Positions 27,860 to 36,913 of a stretch of DNA of 64,000 nucleotides are shown here, one piece after another. The notes beneath the pieces were generated by a model. The model saw only the letters and a list, made by a program, of their open reading frames with translations. It ran no database searches and was not told the origin of the DNA. Made by a program: the position numbers and the translations under genes. How positions within the stretch are numbered: position 1 is the first letter of the stretch; each line of letters starts with the position of its first letter. The DNA is from Rhizobium rhizoryzae (lineage in GTDB: Bacteria; Pseudomonadota; Alphaproteobacteria; Rhizobiales; Rhizobiaceae): assembly GCF_011046895.1 (NCBI RefSeq), contig NZ_CP049250.1:3260501-3324500 (forward strand). The letters are read 5' to 3'.

Positions 27860-28252
27860 TCATGAAAGCTGTGGTGGCCCTCTGGCATGCGGCGCATGGA
27901 AGGGTTTGGCAGAGAGCGGTGTTTCTGCCTGAGCCTGCCAGACAATGGTCTGAGCCGTGGGTTCATGCGGCGGAAGAATGCGCAGGAAGCTGGCCAGACC
28001 GGGCGCAATGCCGCAGGCCAGCTGACAGAGCGCCAGACATTGCGCTTTCCCCTCGGAGCCTGCCGGATCTTCTCCGGCAGCGGAGCCCAGGTGGGTGGAA
28101 CAGATGGTAAAGTCGCCGTTCAGCGCCTGTACCACCATGCTTTGCTGGAAATAGGCACCGATGAAGAGCTGCAGGACGAGCGCATAGGAGAGCAGAAGCG
28201 CCGTCAGGCTCCTGCCCAGCAGACCCGCCGGTGCTTTCTCTTCAATCCCCAT
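27860..28252 (-). CDS. DUF2946-like membrane protein
   Basis: A ~130-residue protein with one hydrophobic N-terminal segment (TALLLSYALVLQLFIGAYF) and a Cys-rich middle: FTICSTHLG and AQCLALCQLACG. This layout matches DUF2946 proteins, which often sit beside copper or iron membrane genes. The C-terminus is Pro/His-rich. Either the ATG at 28252 or a GTG at 28270 may be used; neither has a clear ribosome site. It precedes the PepSY gene on the same strand by ~150 bases. A broken copy of its 5' half lies at 31725-31873. Confidence 0.7.
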   Translation of the reverse strand: MGIEEKAPAGLLGRSLTALLLSYALVLQLFIGAYFQQSMVVQALNGDFTICSTHLGSAAGEDPAGSEGKAQCLALCQLACGIAPGLASFLRILPPHEPTAQTIVWQAQAETPLSAKPFHAPHARGPPQLS

Positions 28253-28331
28253 GGCGTGCAGCTTTGCCACAGGCTCTGCGTGCTGTCATCCAATGCTCAG
28301 GCGTTTTCCCCCGCGACATTTTGGCAGGGGA

Positions 28332-31300
28332 TCATGCCGCGGCCTCGAACCTCTTGCGGTTGGCATCCCGCACGGCAGCCCAGTCGAACGGCGTGATGTC
28401 GTGCTTGTACATACTGTCGAGATGTTTCTGCCAGGCCTCTTCCTCTCCCTTCTTGCCGCTCCAGATGGGCGCAAACGGAAATTCCTGAAGGTAATCATTC
28501 GTCGTGTTGTTGGTATATTTGAGGAGGTTTTCATCAAGACGATCGCCTGCCCTGTCGAATGCCTGTTCGGTTTTGAAATTCTGCCAGATCGCCAGACCGA
28601 CGAGCGCCATGGCGTTGACGAGATTGAAGGCAGCTCCAAGCGAGGCCATGATGGCCCCGCTGGTACCCATGAACAGGGTTGCGAAGCGCGATGCCTTGAG
28701 GATGGCCGCGGGCACCAGGGCTCGGGTCAGAGAAATCGCGCCATCGACGGCAACGCCGATGTCAGTGCCGATAATGATGCCGTGGAAGATTTTCTCCGCC
28801 GTATCGAGCCTGCCGGCCTTCAGACCTTGCACGAAGGTGAAGATATCGACCGGTAGCCAGGCGATATCGACCAGACCGCCCATCATGGAACCGCCCTTGG
28901 CAAGACCAACGCGTGCCACTTCCTTGGCGTGATCGGCGACAAGACCTGCCGAAAGCAGAATGGCCTTGTCCGACAGCGGCCTGGATCCCTTGAAGGCCGG
29001 CGACATCTTGGAAGACACAAAGTCCATCAGGTGGCCACTTGTTGCCGCTGCCGTGAGTACGTGGCTGGCAATGCCTTCCGGCGTACTGCCCTGTCCCAGC
29101 ATGACGGACCCATGAATGGTGCGGGTTCCACTGATGAACATTGTGCCCATTTTCGCCAGAGCCTTCTGCTGCTCCTCGACACTGATGGACCCTTTGAAGG
29201 TATAACCTCCCGATTGCGCCAGCTGCGTTGCCGTGGCGAAGAGCTTCTGCATCGAGCCGCCCGGCTTGTTCATTCCCCACATGTTGTACATCATGCGCAC
29301 CATGTTGGTGGAAAACTGCTTCACGCCTTCCGCATCTTGCCCATAGAGACCTTTCGCCACGGCGGTAGCATAGGTTTCCACGATATTGTCAATTGCTTTC
29401 CGACCGTGCGCAACTCCATCTATAATAGGCTTCTGGACGGTGCTATTCGGCAGGATTGCCTGGATGTCGTCTGCCATTTTGGAAGAAAGCGGCTCCAGAG
29501 TCGCAATGCCGTAGCGCTTGATCAGGCCAGCTTCCCATTGACGGCCTTCGGTGCCAAAGATTTTCTTGGCCAGAGCACTGTTATCGGTTCCGGTATCTCT
29601 GAGCGATCCCTGAGGATCGTTGCCCGCCGAGAGGCCGCGGCCTTCATAACCGACGCCAAGCGACATGAGTGCCTGCGTCTTCGCCAGGTCATAGCCCGTA
29701 CCTGCCCCGTAGGTACCCATCATGAGATGATTGCCGGTGAGATTGGCGCCGCGCACCAACCCGTTCAACGCAGTCGTGACTTCGTTGGCATAGGCTGCCA
29801 TCGGGTTGTTTCTCATCTTCAACGACAATCGAACACGTTCAAGCGCACCATTGAGATCCATGGCGGTCATGCCGGTATCGAGCCTGCCGATAAGAGGCCG
29901 CAGTTCCTGAAGGACTGTTTCGGTGAACTGGGCGCGCTTGGTCTTTTCTGCCTCCCCGGCTCCGAAAACCGAATTGGCCATCTGGATCACACTGGGCAAG
30001 AAGGTTGCAGTCAAGCCGTCCTGCGCAAGATTTGCAGAAACACCCAATGCCCTCAGTTCTGCCAGTGTCTCGGGATTCATCTTGATCCCGGCCAGCTTGT
30101 CGGCAAGTCCCGAGGTTTTCAGATCAAGACCGAGGTCCACATGGGTTTTCCCATCGATGATCGGTGTCATCATGCCCATGTTCAGTTTCAGGGCCTCGGG
30201 CACATTGAGGTTCTGAATAGAAGCCAGAAGCATCGAGGTATAGGAAGAAGATGAGTCTGGCAGCAGCGGCTCGATCTTCGACGTATAGAATTCGTTGTAG
30301 CTGTTATTGATTACATCCTGATGCTTTTCAATTTCCGCAGCACCCAGCACGCTACCGAAGGCCTTCAGTGCCGAATTGTAATTGGTCAATATCGACAGTT
30401 CATTGGCGCCGCGCGCAGCCCCTCCATTGAAAATACCGCCATCGAGGATATCCGCCTTGAACTGCGCGTTTATATCCGTGCGAAGTTTCTCAACCGCATC
30501 GGTATAGGCCTGATCGTATTGGGCCTCATCGTCCTGAAAGCGCTTCCCTTCCAGGATCTCGCGCGTCCCTTGCAAATATTCGGAAGCCAGAAGGCCTGAA
30601 ACGGCAGGATCTTCCAGCAATGTCTCCATGCCCTGCTGAATATCCTTCAGCACCTCCGGCTCGTTCAGGATCGTTTTTGAATTGCCGGTGTTTTCCTGCT
30701 GGCGCGCGTCGCGATAGGCCTCGAACTGGGACTTGACCTTCAGCAGATCGATATAACGGGCGACCTTTTGTTCAGCGGAATAGTTTTGCGGGTTCTGGTA
30801 GATGTCCATACCATCGGGCGCGCGCACCACGCCTGAATATTTGCCGTCCAAATAGGCGAAGAATTCCTTGTTGATCCGCTCCGAACCGGTCACCTTGCCG
30901 ATGAGTTCGGACATGGATTTCGAGGCCTCGACGGAATCGACCTTCTGCTGCTCCAGCTTGCTGGGCTGTATCTGCGATTTCAGCCAATCCTCCGTAATAG
31001 GATTGCCTTTTTCGTCATAACCAACCACTCGGCCGGAGGTCACCCCGCCCGCGCCGGAATCAGTTTCCGTACCAACTCCCTCAGACGTCGTGCTGGTGAG
31101 GCTGGCAGAGGCGGAGGTCGGCTCGGTCGCATCGATGGAAAGAGTGCTCCTGTCGCCTGATGCACTGTTCGAGGAGAGCGTAGACGCCTGTCCGCGGCCT
31201 GAACTGCCCGAGCCCGAAGCCCCCGAACCCGGCGTCCTTGATGCAGTCGTTGAAAGCGTCCGCACCGTGGTGCTGCTGCCGGATCTCAACGTCGAGGCGC

Positions 31301-31514
31301 CTGCCGATGATGAGGAGCCGGTTGTCGTCCCCCCGGAACTTGAACTGCCGGATCCGGAACTACCAGATCCGGATCTGCCGTCCGGCCCGGACTTGCCCAG
31401 CGGATCGATCTTGCGGGGGGTGGTCGACACTGTATCCCGAGACGATGTGGCCGTTTCCTTTTCACGTTCCAATGTTGTTTTCTGTGCAGCTGTCCCCGAT
31501 GGCGAAATTCGCAT
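28332..31514 (-). CDS. giant cysteine-free putative secreted protein, paralogue 1
   Basis: A ~1060-residue protein without a single cysteine and without an N-terminal hydrophobic signal. Residues ~1-150 are disordered and very rich in Ser, Gly and Thr. A conserved region from about 190 (VEASKSMSELIGKVTGSERIN) runs to the end. Near the C-terminus is a hydrophobic hairpin (GIIIGTDIGVAVDGAISL and MGTSGAIMASLGAAFNLVNA), then a conserved DITPFDWAAVRDANRKR tail. These traits suit a type III- or type I-secreted effector or pore-forming translocator (HrpK-like proteins come to mind), but I cannot confirm a family. GAGG lies upstream of the ATG at 31514; an in-frame GTG is at 31523. A paralogue lies directly upstream. 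Confidence 0.75.
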   Translation of the reverse strand: MRISPSGTAAQKTTLEREKETATSSRDTVSTTPRKIDPLGKSGPDGRSGSGSSGSGSSSSGGTTTGSSSSAGASTLRSGSSTTVRTLSTTASRTPGSGASGSGSSGRGQASTLSSNSASGDRSTLSIDATEPTSASASLTSTTSEGVGTETDSGAGGVTSGRVVGYDEKGNPITEDWLKSQIQPSKLEQQKVDSVEASKSMSELIGKVTGSERINKEFFAYLDGKYSGVVRAPDGMDIYQNPQNYSAEQKVARYIDLLKVKSQFEAYRDARQQENTGNSKTILNEPEVLKDIQQGMETLLEDPAVSGLLASEYLQGTREILEGKRFQDDEAQYDQAYTDAVEKLRTDINAQFKADILDGGIFNGGAARGANELSILTNYNSALKAFGSVLGAAEIEKHQDVINNSYNEFYTSKIEPLLPDSSSSYTSMLLASIQNLNVPEALKLNMGMMTPIIDGKTHVDLGLDLKTSGLADKLAGIKMNPETLAELRALGVSANLAQDGLTATFLPSVIQMANSVFGAGEAEKTKRAQFTETVLQELRPLIGRLDTGMTAMDLNGALERVRLSLKMRNNPMAAYANEVTTALNGLVRGANLTGNHLMMGTYGAGTGYDLAKTQALMSLGVGYEGRGLSAGNDPQGSLRDTGTDNSALAKKIFGTEGRQWEAGLIKRYGIATLEPLSSKMADDIQAILPNSTVQKPIIDGVAHGRKAIDNIVETYATAVAKGLYGQDAEGVKQFSTNMVRMMYNMWGMNKPGGSMQKLFATATQLAQSGGYTFKGSISVEEQQKALAKMGTMFISGTRTIHGSVMLGQGSTPEGIASHVLTAAATSGHLMDFVSSKMSPAFKGSRPLSDKAILLSAGLVADHAKEVARVGLAKGGSMMGGLVDIAWLPVDIFTFVQGLKAGRLDTAEKIFHGIIIGTDIGVAVDGAISLTRALVPAAILKASRFATLFMGTSGAIMASLGAAFNLVNAMALVGLAIWQNFKTEQAFDRAGDRLDENLLKYTNNTTNDYLQEFPFAPIWSGKKGEEEAWQKHLDSMYKHDITPFDWAAVRDANRKRFEAAA

Positions 31515-31641
31515 GTATTCCACCTCTTTACTGTATTATTTATGTAAGAAAAATTTTATTAAATATATTTTCCTTTTCAATTGGCGTTTTTTATTGTTTA
31601 TCAATTTAAAATGCATTGATTCTCAGTGATTTACTGATTCA

Positions 31642-31657
31642 ATAACAAAATTGTTAT
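31642..31657. promoter_or_regulatory. operator-like palindrome upstream of paralogue 1
   Basis: ATAACAA and TTGTTAT form a perfect 7-base inverted repeat around AA, about 130 bases upstream of the start codon. AT-rich DNA makes chance palindromes more likely, so this is only a candidate. Confidence 0.3.
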
Positions 31658-31724
31658 AGCAATAGTATGATATTTTACTTTTGCGGCGGGTGGGATGATC
31701 TGCGCGGGCTGCGGCGGCTATAAC

Positions 31725-31873
31725 AGGTGGTAAAGTCGCCGTTCAGCGACTGAACCACCATGCTTTACTGAAAGTAGGGCCTGATAAAGAGCTGCAGGAC
31801 GAGAGCACAGGGAAGCAGAAGCGCCGTCAGGCTTCTGCCCAGCAATCCCGCCGGCGCTTTCTCGTCAAACTCC
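31725..31873 (-). pseudogene. remnant of the DUF2946-like gene (5' half)
   Basis: About 150 bases are closely similar to the 5' half of the intact DUF2946 gene at 27860-28252; both encode EKAPAGLLGRSLTALLL. The frame here is broken by a TAA stop where the intact gene encodes QQ in AYFQQSMVV, and similarity ends abruptly at the GDFT codons. It follows paralogue 2 at the same distance as the intact gene follows paralogue 1, so it marks the edge of a tandem duplication. Confidence 0.85.
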
Positions 31874-31896
31874 CCTGCGCTATTTTTGGCAGGAGA

Positions 31897-34866
31897 TCAT
31901 GCCGCGGCCTCGTATCTCTTGCGGTTGGCATCCCGCACGGCAGCCCAGTCGAAGGGCGTGAGGTCGTGCTTGTACATGTTATCCAGATGCATCTGATAAA
32001 GCCTCTGTCGCATGGAATCCCCACCCCAGGGATCACCTGCCTCCGGATATAACTTCAGGTTGTCACTCGTTGTATTATCCGTGAGGGGCTTGAGGTTTGC
32101 ATCGAGCCTGTCCCCTGCCTTGTTATATTCCTTTTCAGCCTTGATGTTCTGCCAGATGGCGAGGCCGATCAAAGCGCCAGCATTGATGAGATTGAATGCC
32201 GCGCCCAGCCCGGCCATGATTGCGCCCCCGGTTCCCGTAAAGAGAAACGCAAAGCGTGAACTCTGCAGAACGGTTGCCGGGATAACGGTGCGGGCTATCG
32301 CAACGGCTCCGTCCACGGCGACGCCGGCATCTGTCCCAATGATGATACCGTTGAAGATCTTCTCCGCAGTGTCCAGGTTGCCAGCCTTCAGGTTTCGCAC
32401 AAAAGTGAAGATATCGACGGGCAACCAGGCAACGTCTATGAGGCCACTCAAGACACCACTGCCCTTTACGAAGGTCGTGCGGGCAAGCTGCTTTGCGGCA
32501 TCCGCGTATTCGCCAATGTTCAAAAGGATTTTGGCGTCTATGGAGGGTTTGATCTTGGAGCCGACAAAGTCCATGACGTGAGACATGCCCTGAGCACTCG
32601 TCAGGATCTGGGACGCGAGACTGCTGGGATCGAAGCTGCCTGCCCCCATGACACCGCCATGGATCGTGCGCGTGGCACTCAGGAATAGCGTGGAGTATTT
32701 GGCCATGGTCTTCAGCTGATCATCCACGCTGACCGACCCTTCAAAGAAGTTGCCTCTTTCCAGGGAGGCGAGTTCCATCGCCAGGTTGTACGTCTTGTCC
32801 AGGGATCCGCCCGGCTTCAAGGCCGAATTGAGGTTGTAGGTCATGCGCACGACATTTGTGGCATATTCCTTCACGGCCGCCTCATCATTGCCGAACAGCC
32901 CTTTTCCAACGGCAAGCGCATAGTTCTGAAGAACCTCATCGACAGCCTTCTTGCCATAGGCCGTTGCATCGATGAGGGGGTTGTGAACCACACTATTTGG
33001 CAGAAGCGTTCGAACATCACCGCTGAATTTATTGGCGTAATACTCAAGTCCCTCGGTCCCGAACCGCTGAAGCGCGCCGGAATCCCACATCCGGTTTTCG
33101 GTGCCGAAAACCTTTTTCGCAACCCCGCTGTTGTCTCCGCTTCCATCACGCAGAACACCTTCAGGATTTTTCGTCTCAGCCAGTCCCTTCCCTTCATAGC
33201 CCACGGCCAGCATGGTCAGCGCCTGCACGTCTTTCAACGCAAAGCCAGTGCCCGCGCCATACATCCCGTCCAGCAGCTTGTTGCTCGTGAGGTTGGCGCC
33301 ACGCATCAAGCCGTTCAGCGCAGTCGTCACCTCATTGCCGTAGGCCGCCATGGGGCTGCCGCTCCGGCGCAGGGACAGACGCACCCGCTCCGCCAGGCCG
33401 CCGAAGGTAATGGGATCGACGCCGCCATCGAGCCGCTCCATCAAGGGCCGCAATTCCTTCAGAACAGTGCTGGTAAAGCTCTCTCGGTCTGCCTTCTTCG
33501 CTGCAGAGGTGCCGAAAACCTGCGTGGCAATATTGGTTACCGTGGGAAGGAAGGCAGCCGTGAATCCATCCTTCGGTATGCCGGGATCGAGACCAGCCGC
33601 ATTCATATCCTTCTGCGTCTGAGGATCGATCTTCAAGCCGCCAAGCACCTGCATGAAGCCGTCTGTCTTCAGCGCAAGACCAAGCTCCTTGTAGGCCTGA
33701 CCATCGATGGTGGGTGTGACAAGGCCGACATTGTCCCGTTGCGCTTCCGGTACATTGAAGTTTGACGTCGCATTGAGGATCAGAGCATTCAGGCTGCCAG
33801 CCGTATCCGGCAGCAAGGGTTCGACCTTGTTGCTGTAAAACTCGGTGTAGTGCTTCTGGATCGTGTCTTGAAACGGAGCAATATAGTCGGCTCCAAGAAC
33901 ACTGCCGAAGGATTGCAGAGCCGTATTGTAATTGATCAGAATCGTGCGCTCATTGACCCCGCGCGCCACGCCATCGCGGAAAATACCCCCATCTACGATC
34001 TGGCTCTTGAACTGGTCCTGAAGGTCCGTGCGCAGATGGTTGACCGCATCGGTATAGGCTTGATCGTATTTGTTCGTGTCTTCCTGGAACCGCTTTCCTT
34101 CCAGGATTTCACGGCTACCTTGCAGATATTCGCTCGACAACAGGCCCGCGACCGTCGGATCCTCCATGAGCGTTTCCATGGCCTGCTGGATATCTTTTTC
34201 CACCTCCGGCTGGTTGAGGATGGTGCGCATCTGACCGGTATGCGGTTTCAGGCGCGCTTCCTTGTAGGCCTCGAATTGAGCCTTGACCTTCACAAGGTCG
34301 ACATATCTCGCCAGCTTCTGTTCCGGAGAGTAATTCTGCGGGTTCTGATAAACATCCATCCCTTCAGGCGGACGTTGGGCGTTTGCATATTTCTGATCGA
34401 GATAGTTGAAAAATTCCTGGTTCAGACGCTCGTTTCCAGAAACCGTATTAATTATCTTGGATAGAGAACTTGACGCTTCGACGTTGTCGACTTTCTGCTT
34501 TTCAAGCTTGTTTTCCGGTATGTTGCGTTTCATCGACACGTCGGTAACCGGATTGAACTTCTCGTCATATCCCAGCACGCGCCCTTCCACGGTCGTCACC
34601 GTACGCTGATCAGGATCCGGCTGCAGATCTGCCGGTTTGATCGGCTTTTTGGCTTCGGGCTTCTTGGTTTCCGATGAGGTCTGTCTGGAAGAACCCTCAG
34701 GGCGCTTCAAACCTTCATACGATATAAATTTACGGCTGCTGGCGGGCGGAGTTATTTTCCGGGGCTGCTGTGTTTCCTGTATCGCTGGCGCGGTCTCTTC
34801 CTTTTTTTCTTCAGTGCGCAGCGAAGACACTTTCGCTTCGTTATTATTAAGCGAAATCATAGCCAT
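31897..34866 (-). CDS. giant cysteine-free putative secreted protein, paralogue 2
   Basis: A 989-residue paralogue of the gene downstream, collinear from about residue 125 to the end. It too has no cysteine and no signal peptide. The N-terminal ~100 residues are disordered, but here Lys/Glu/Pro/Ser-rich rather than Ser/Gly-rich. Conserved blocks include MDVYQNPQNYSPEQKLARYVDL, MAAYGNEVTTALNGLMRGANL, the hydrophobic hairpin GIIIGTDAGVAVDGAVAI / GAIMAGLGAAFNLINAG, and the same WAAVRDANRKR tail. GGGGGGAGG stands upstream of the ATG at 34866; a second ATG two codons on aligns better with paralogue 1. A secreted membrane-active role is inference. Confidence 0.75.
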   Translation of the reverse strand: MAMISLNNNEAKVSSLRTEEKKEETAPAIQETQQPRKITPPASSRKFISYEGLKRPEGSSRQTSSETKKPEAKKPIKPADLQPDPDQRTVTTVEGRVLGYDEKFNPVTDVSMKRNIPENKLEKQKVDNVEASSSLSKIINTVSGNERLNQEFFNYLDQKYANAQRPPEGMDVYQNPQNYSPEQKLARYVDLVKVKAQFEAYKEARLKPHTGQMRTILNQPEVEKDIQQAMETLMEDPTVAGLLSSEYLQGSREILEGKRFQEDTNKYDQAYTDAVNHLRTDLQDQFKSQIVDGGIFRDGVARGVNERTILINYNTALQSFGSVLGADYIAPFQDTIQKHYTEFYSNKVEPLLPDTAGSLNALILNATSNFNVPEAQRDNVGLVTPTIDGQAYKELGLALKTDGFMQVLGGLKIDPQTQKDMNAAGLDPGIPKDGFTAAFLPTVTNIATQVFGTSAAKKADRESFTSTVLKELRPLMERLDGGVDPITFGGLAERVRLSLRRSGSPMAAYGNEVTTALNGLMRGANLTSNKLLDGMYGAGTGFALKDVQALTMLAVGYEGKGLAETKNPEGVLRDGSGDNSGVAKKVFGTENRMWDSGALQRFGTEGLEYYANKFSGDVRTLLPNSVVHNPLIDATAYGKKAVDEVLQNYALAVGKGLFGNDEAAVKEYATNVVRMTYNLNSALKPGGSLDKTYNLAMELASLERGNFFEGSVSVDDQLKTMAKYSTLFLSATRTIHGGVMGAGSFDPSSLASQILTSAQGMSHVMDFVGSKIKPSIDAKILLNIGEYADAAKQLARTTFVKGSGVLSGLIDVAWLPVDIFTFVRNLKAGNLDTAEKIFNGIIIGTDAGVAVDGAVAIARTVIPATVLQSSRFAFLFTGTGGAIMAGLGAAFNLINAGALIGLAIWQNIKAEKEYNKAGDRLDANLKPLTDNTTSDNLKLYPEAGDPWGGDSMRQRLYQMHLDNMYKHDLTPFDWAAVRDANRKRYEAAA

Positions 34867-35157
34867 CCGGCCTCCCCCCTTATATTAGGATTATTATTTC
34901 ATGATGTTTTAATACTCATTCCCCGCATAGATTACATTTTATCTTCGCATAAATGTAAATAGCAAATCGTTGACAATTTGCATTTCCGCAAGTTTAGATT
35001 AGCTTATTAGGAAGTAATTATTGTAATATTGTCTGATGACGCAACGCACCAGATCTGATCGATCAACAACCAGTCGTTAAGCAAACGCGTTATAGTTTGA
35101 TTCGGATTTCATGAGTGTCGGCACGAACCGGCGCTCCGGTCGGCATGAGGTGGACAC
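34867..35157. promoter_or_regulatory. AT-rich divergent promoter region
   Basis: About 290 bases, strongly AT-rich, between paralogue 2 and the diguanylate cyclase gene. Inverted repeats include TACATTTTA/TAAATGTA around 34932-34958 and GCAAAT-N8-ATTTGC at 34962-34981. The latter overlaps a TTGACA at 34970-34975 that could be a -35 box for the rightward gene, with TAGATT at 34995-35000 as a weak -10. Confidence 0.4.
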
Positions 35158-36771
35158 TTGGAGACGTCAATCTGGCTACTCATCTCCGTGATGGTGCTGG
35201 CCGTTCTCATCATTCTAGGCGCCATCCGCGCGCCGGATGCACCCGGCCGCAAGGCATTCACCCTCTCCATTCTTTTCGCGCTGTCCTGGACGGCGGCTGT
35301 TCTTGCGCGGCACTCCTCCAGCGATCTCGATTTCAAGATCTGGGCCTGCAAATTTGCCTGGTTCGGCATTATCGGTACGCCGCTCTATTGGTCACTGAGC
35401 TTCCTGACCTATGCGCGCGGGCGGGACGTCGAAAAGGTGTGGCAGCTCGTTGCCATCGGGCTTATCAGCAGCACTTTCGGCATCCTCGCACTGACCAACG
35501 ACTGGCACAGCTGGATGTATATCCGGTTGATCGACGAGACGACGATGCTGTTCGAACATGGCTGGCTTTATCCGGCCGCCATGATCTTTGCCTATTCGGC
35601 CATGGCCATTGCCTTCGTGCTGGGCCTGACGCTGACGATCCGCGCCCGCGGCATTCATCGTTGGCAGTTATGGGCGCTCCTGGCCTCGGCCTTCTTTCCG
35701 CTGGTCGGCAACGTGTCCTACACGGCCTACGGCTTCACCATTTTCAACGACGACCCGACACCCTTCATCTTTGCGGCAACCGGTGCCTTCATGCTGGGCG
35801 CGCAACTGTTCGGACAGTTGTTCGTACTACCCCCTATCGGCCGTGACGCGATCTTCGAGGTTCTGCCGGACCCGGTGATCGTGCTTGACGCGGAGAACCG
35901 TATCCTCGAGCTCAACCCAGCCGCCTCCGCCCTGCCCGGCATGCCGCGCCAGGCGATCGGCAGTTCGCTGTCCATGCAACCGGAGTTTCGGGCCATTCTC
36001 GAGGCTCCGGCCTCCAGCGAGGGCGAGCGCAGCGAACTGACACTTGGCGGCTACGGCATTTTCGAGATCTCCGCGCACTCCCTGACACCCTGGGGACGCC
36101 GCGGCGGACGCATGATCGTGATGCGGAATATTTCGCTGCGCAAGGCGGCGGAAGAACGCATGGCCGCGCTTTCCCGCGATCTTGAAGCGCGCCTGCACGA
36201 AAACGTCCTGTTGCAGACACTGCTGAAGGAGGAAGCATCCCGCGACCACCTGACCGGGCTCTATAACCGGCGCCATGCGCAGGACATTCTGCCCGCCCTC
36301 TTCCAGGGCAATCTGGCGCGGGAGCGCGTGGCAGTCGCCGTTGTCGATATCGACCATTTCAAGCTGTTCAACGATCGGTATGGCCACCAGACAGGCGATA
36401 CGGTGCTGAAGCTGTTTGCCGCCATGCTGACGGAAGATCTGGGTGCACAAGGGCAGGCATTCCGCTGGGGTGGCGAGGAGTTTCTGGTCATCCTGCCCGA
36501 TTGCACGCGGACGGAGGCGCTTGCCCATGCCGCCCGCTGGCAGGAGCGACTGTCCGCGACCGAGATCCCCGGCGTGACGGATCTGGCGCTGACCTTCTCC
36601 GGCGGGCTGTTCATCGCGCTGATGGACGAGGTCTCCATGGAAGAGGCCGTGAAGGCTGCCGATACCGCCCTTTACGCCGCAAAGGCCGCCGGTCGAAACC
36701 GAATGGTAACCTTCGGCGATTATGCCGGGTTGCAGCAGCCGGACAAGAAGAGCCTTGCGCTTTCGCGCTGA
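35158..36771 (+). CDS. membrane diguanylate cyclase (7TM, PAS-like, GGDEF)
   Basis: A 537-residue protein. Residues ~1-225 form seven transmembrane helices of the histidine-kinase-N 7TM type (WACKFAWFGIIGTPLYWSLS is characteristic). A PAS-like region follows (~235-340, ILELNPAASALPG), then a short coiled coil and a GGDEF domain (~365-525). Catalytic residues are intact: DHLTGLYNRR, VVDIDHFKLFNDRYGHQTGD and GGEEF at 438-442. The inhibitory RxxD site is absent before GGEEF. It should make cyclic di-GMP from GTP at the membrane in response to a ligand bound by the 7TM part. The start is a TTG at 35158 with GAGG upstream. Confidence 0.92.
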   Translation: METSIWLLISVMVLAVLIILGAIRAPDAPGRKAFTLSILFALSWTAAVLARHSSSDLDFKIWACKFAWFGIIGTPLYWSLSFLTYARGRDVEKVWQLVAIGLISSTFGILALTNDWHSWMYIRLIDETTMLFEHGWLYPAAMIFAYSAMAIAFVLGLTLTIRARGIHRWQLWALLASAFFPLVGNVSYTAYGFTIFNDDPTPFIFAATGAFMLGAQLFGQLFVLPPIGRDAIFEVLPDPVIVLDAENRILELNPAASALPGMPRQAIGSSLSMQPEFRAILEAPASSEGERSELTLGGYGIFEISAHSLTPWGRRGGRMIVMRNISLRKAAEERMAALSRDLEARLHENVLLQTLLKEEASRDHLTGLYNRRHAQDILPALFQGNLARERVAVAVVDIDHFKLFNDRYGHQTGDTVLKLFAAMLTEDLGAQGQAFRWGGEEFLVILPDCTRTEALAHAARWQERLSATEIPGVTDLALTFSGGLFIALMDEVSMEEAVKAADTALYAAKAAGRNRMVTFGDYAGLQQPDKKSLALSR

Positions 36772-36873
36772 GTGCTGGACCCGAAGCACCACCCGGCAAG
36801 CCTGAAAAGAAGTCAACCGTCCAAACCTGCTCCGCGCGCACCACGCAAGCCTCGCGCAAGCTTCGCGTATTAA

Positions 36874-36902
36874 GAAGTGGTTAACTTAGGTAACCATACT
36901 TC
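36874..36902. promoter_or_regulatory. bulged inverted repeat upstream of a small gene
   Basis: GAAGTGGTTA and TAACC-AT-ACTTC pair with a two-base bulge, 12 bases before the next start codon. It could be an operator or a leader stem covering the ribosome site; no obvious Shine-Dalgarno is present otherwise. Confidence 0.35.
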
Positions 36903-36913
36903 AGGTCAACGCG

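Larger units (their letters stand above)
31515..31896. other. AT-rich promoter region and duplication seam
   Basis: Bases 31515-31680 are strongly AT-rich compared with the genome and likely hold the promoter of paralogue 1. They contain an operator-like palindrome at 31642-31657 (ATAACAA-AA-TTGTTAT) and TCAGT-N5-ACTGA at 31623-31637. The remainder is the DUF2946 remnant described separately. Confidence 0.55.

Noticed and set aside
26256..28252. PepSY plus DUF2946 genes as part of a secretion system for the giant proteins
   Set aside because: Both families are linked to metal or haem handling in the membrane; nothing resembles a secretion channel or ATPase.
31827..32036. Minus-strand 69-residue frame crossing the giant gene end
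   Set aside because: Out of frame with the DUF2946 remnant and overlapping the paralogue 2 end; no protein-like features.
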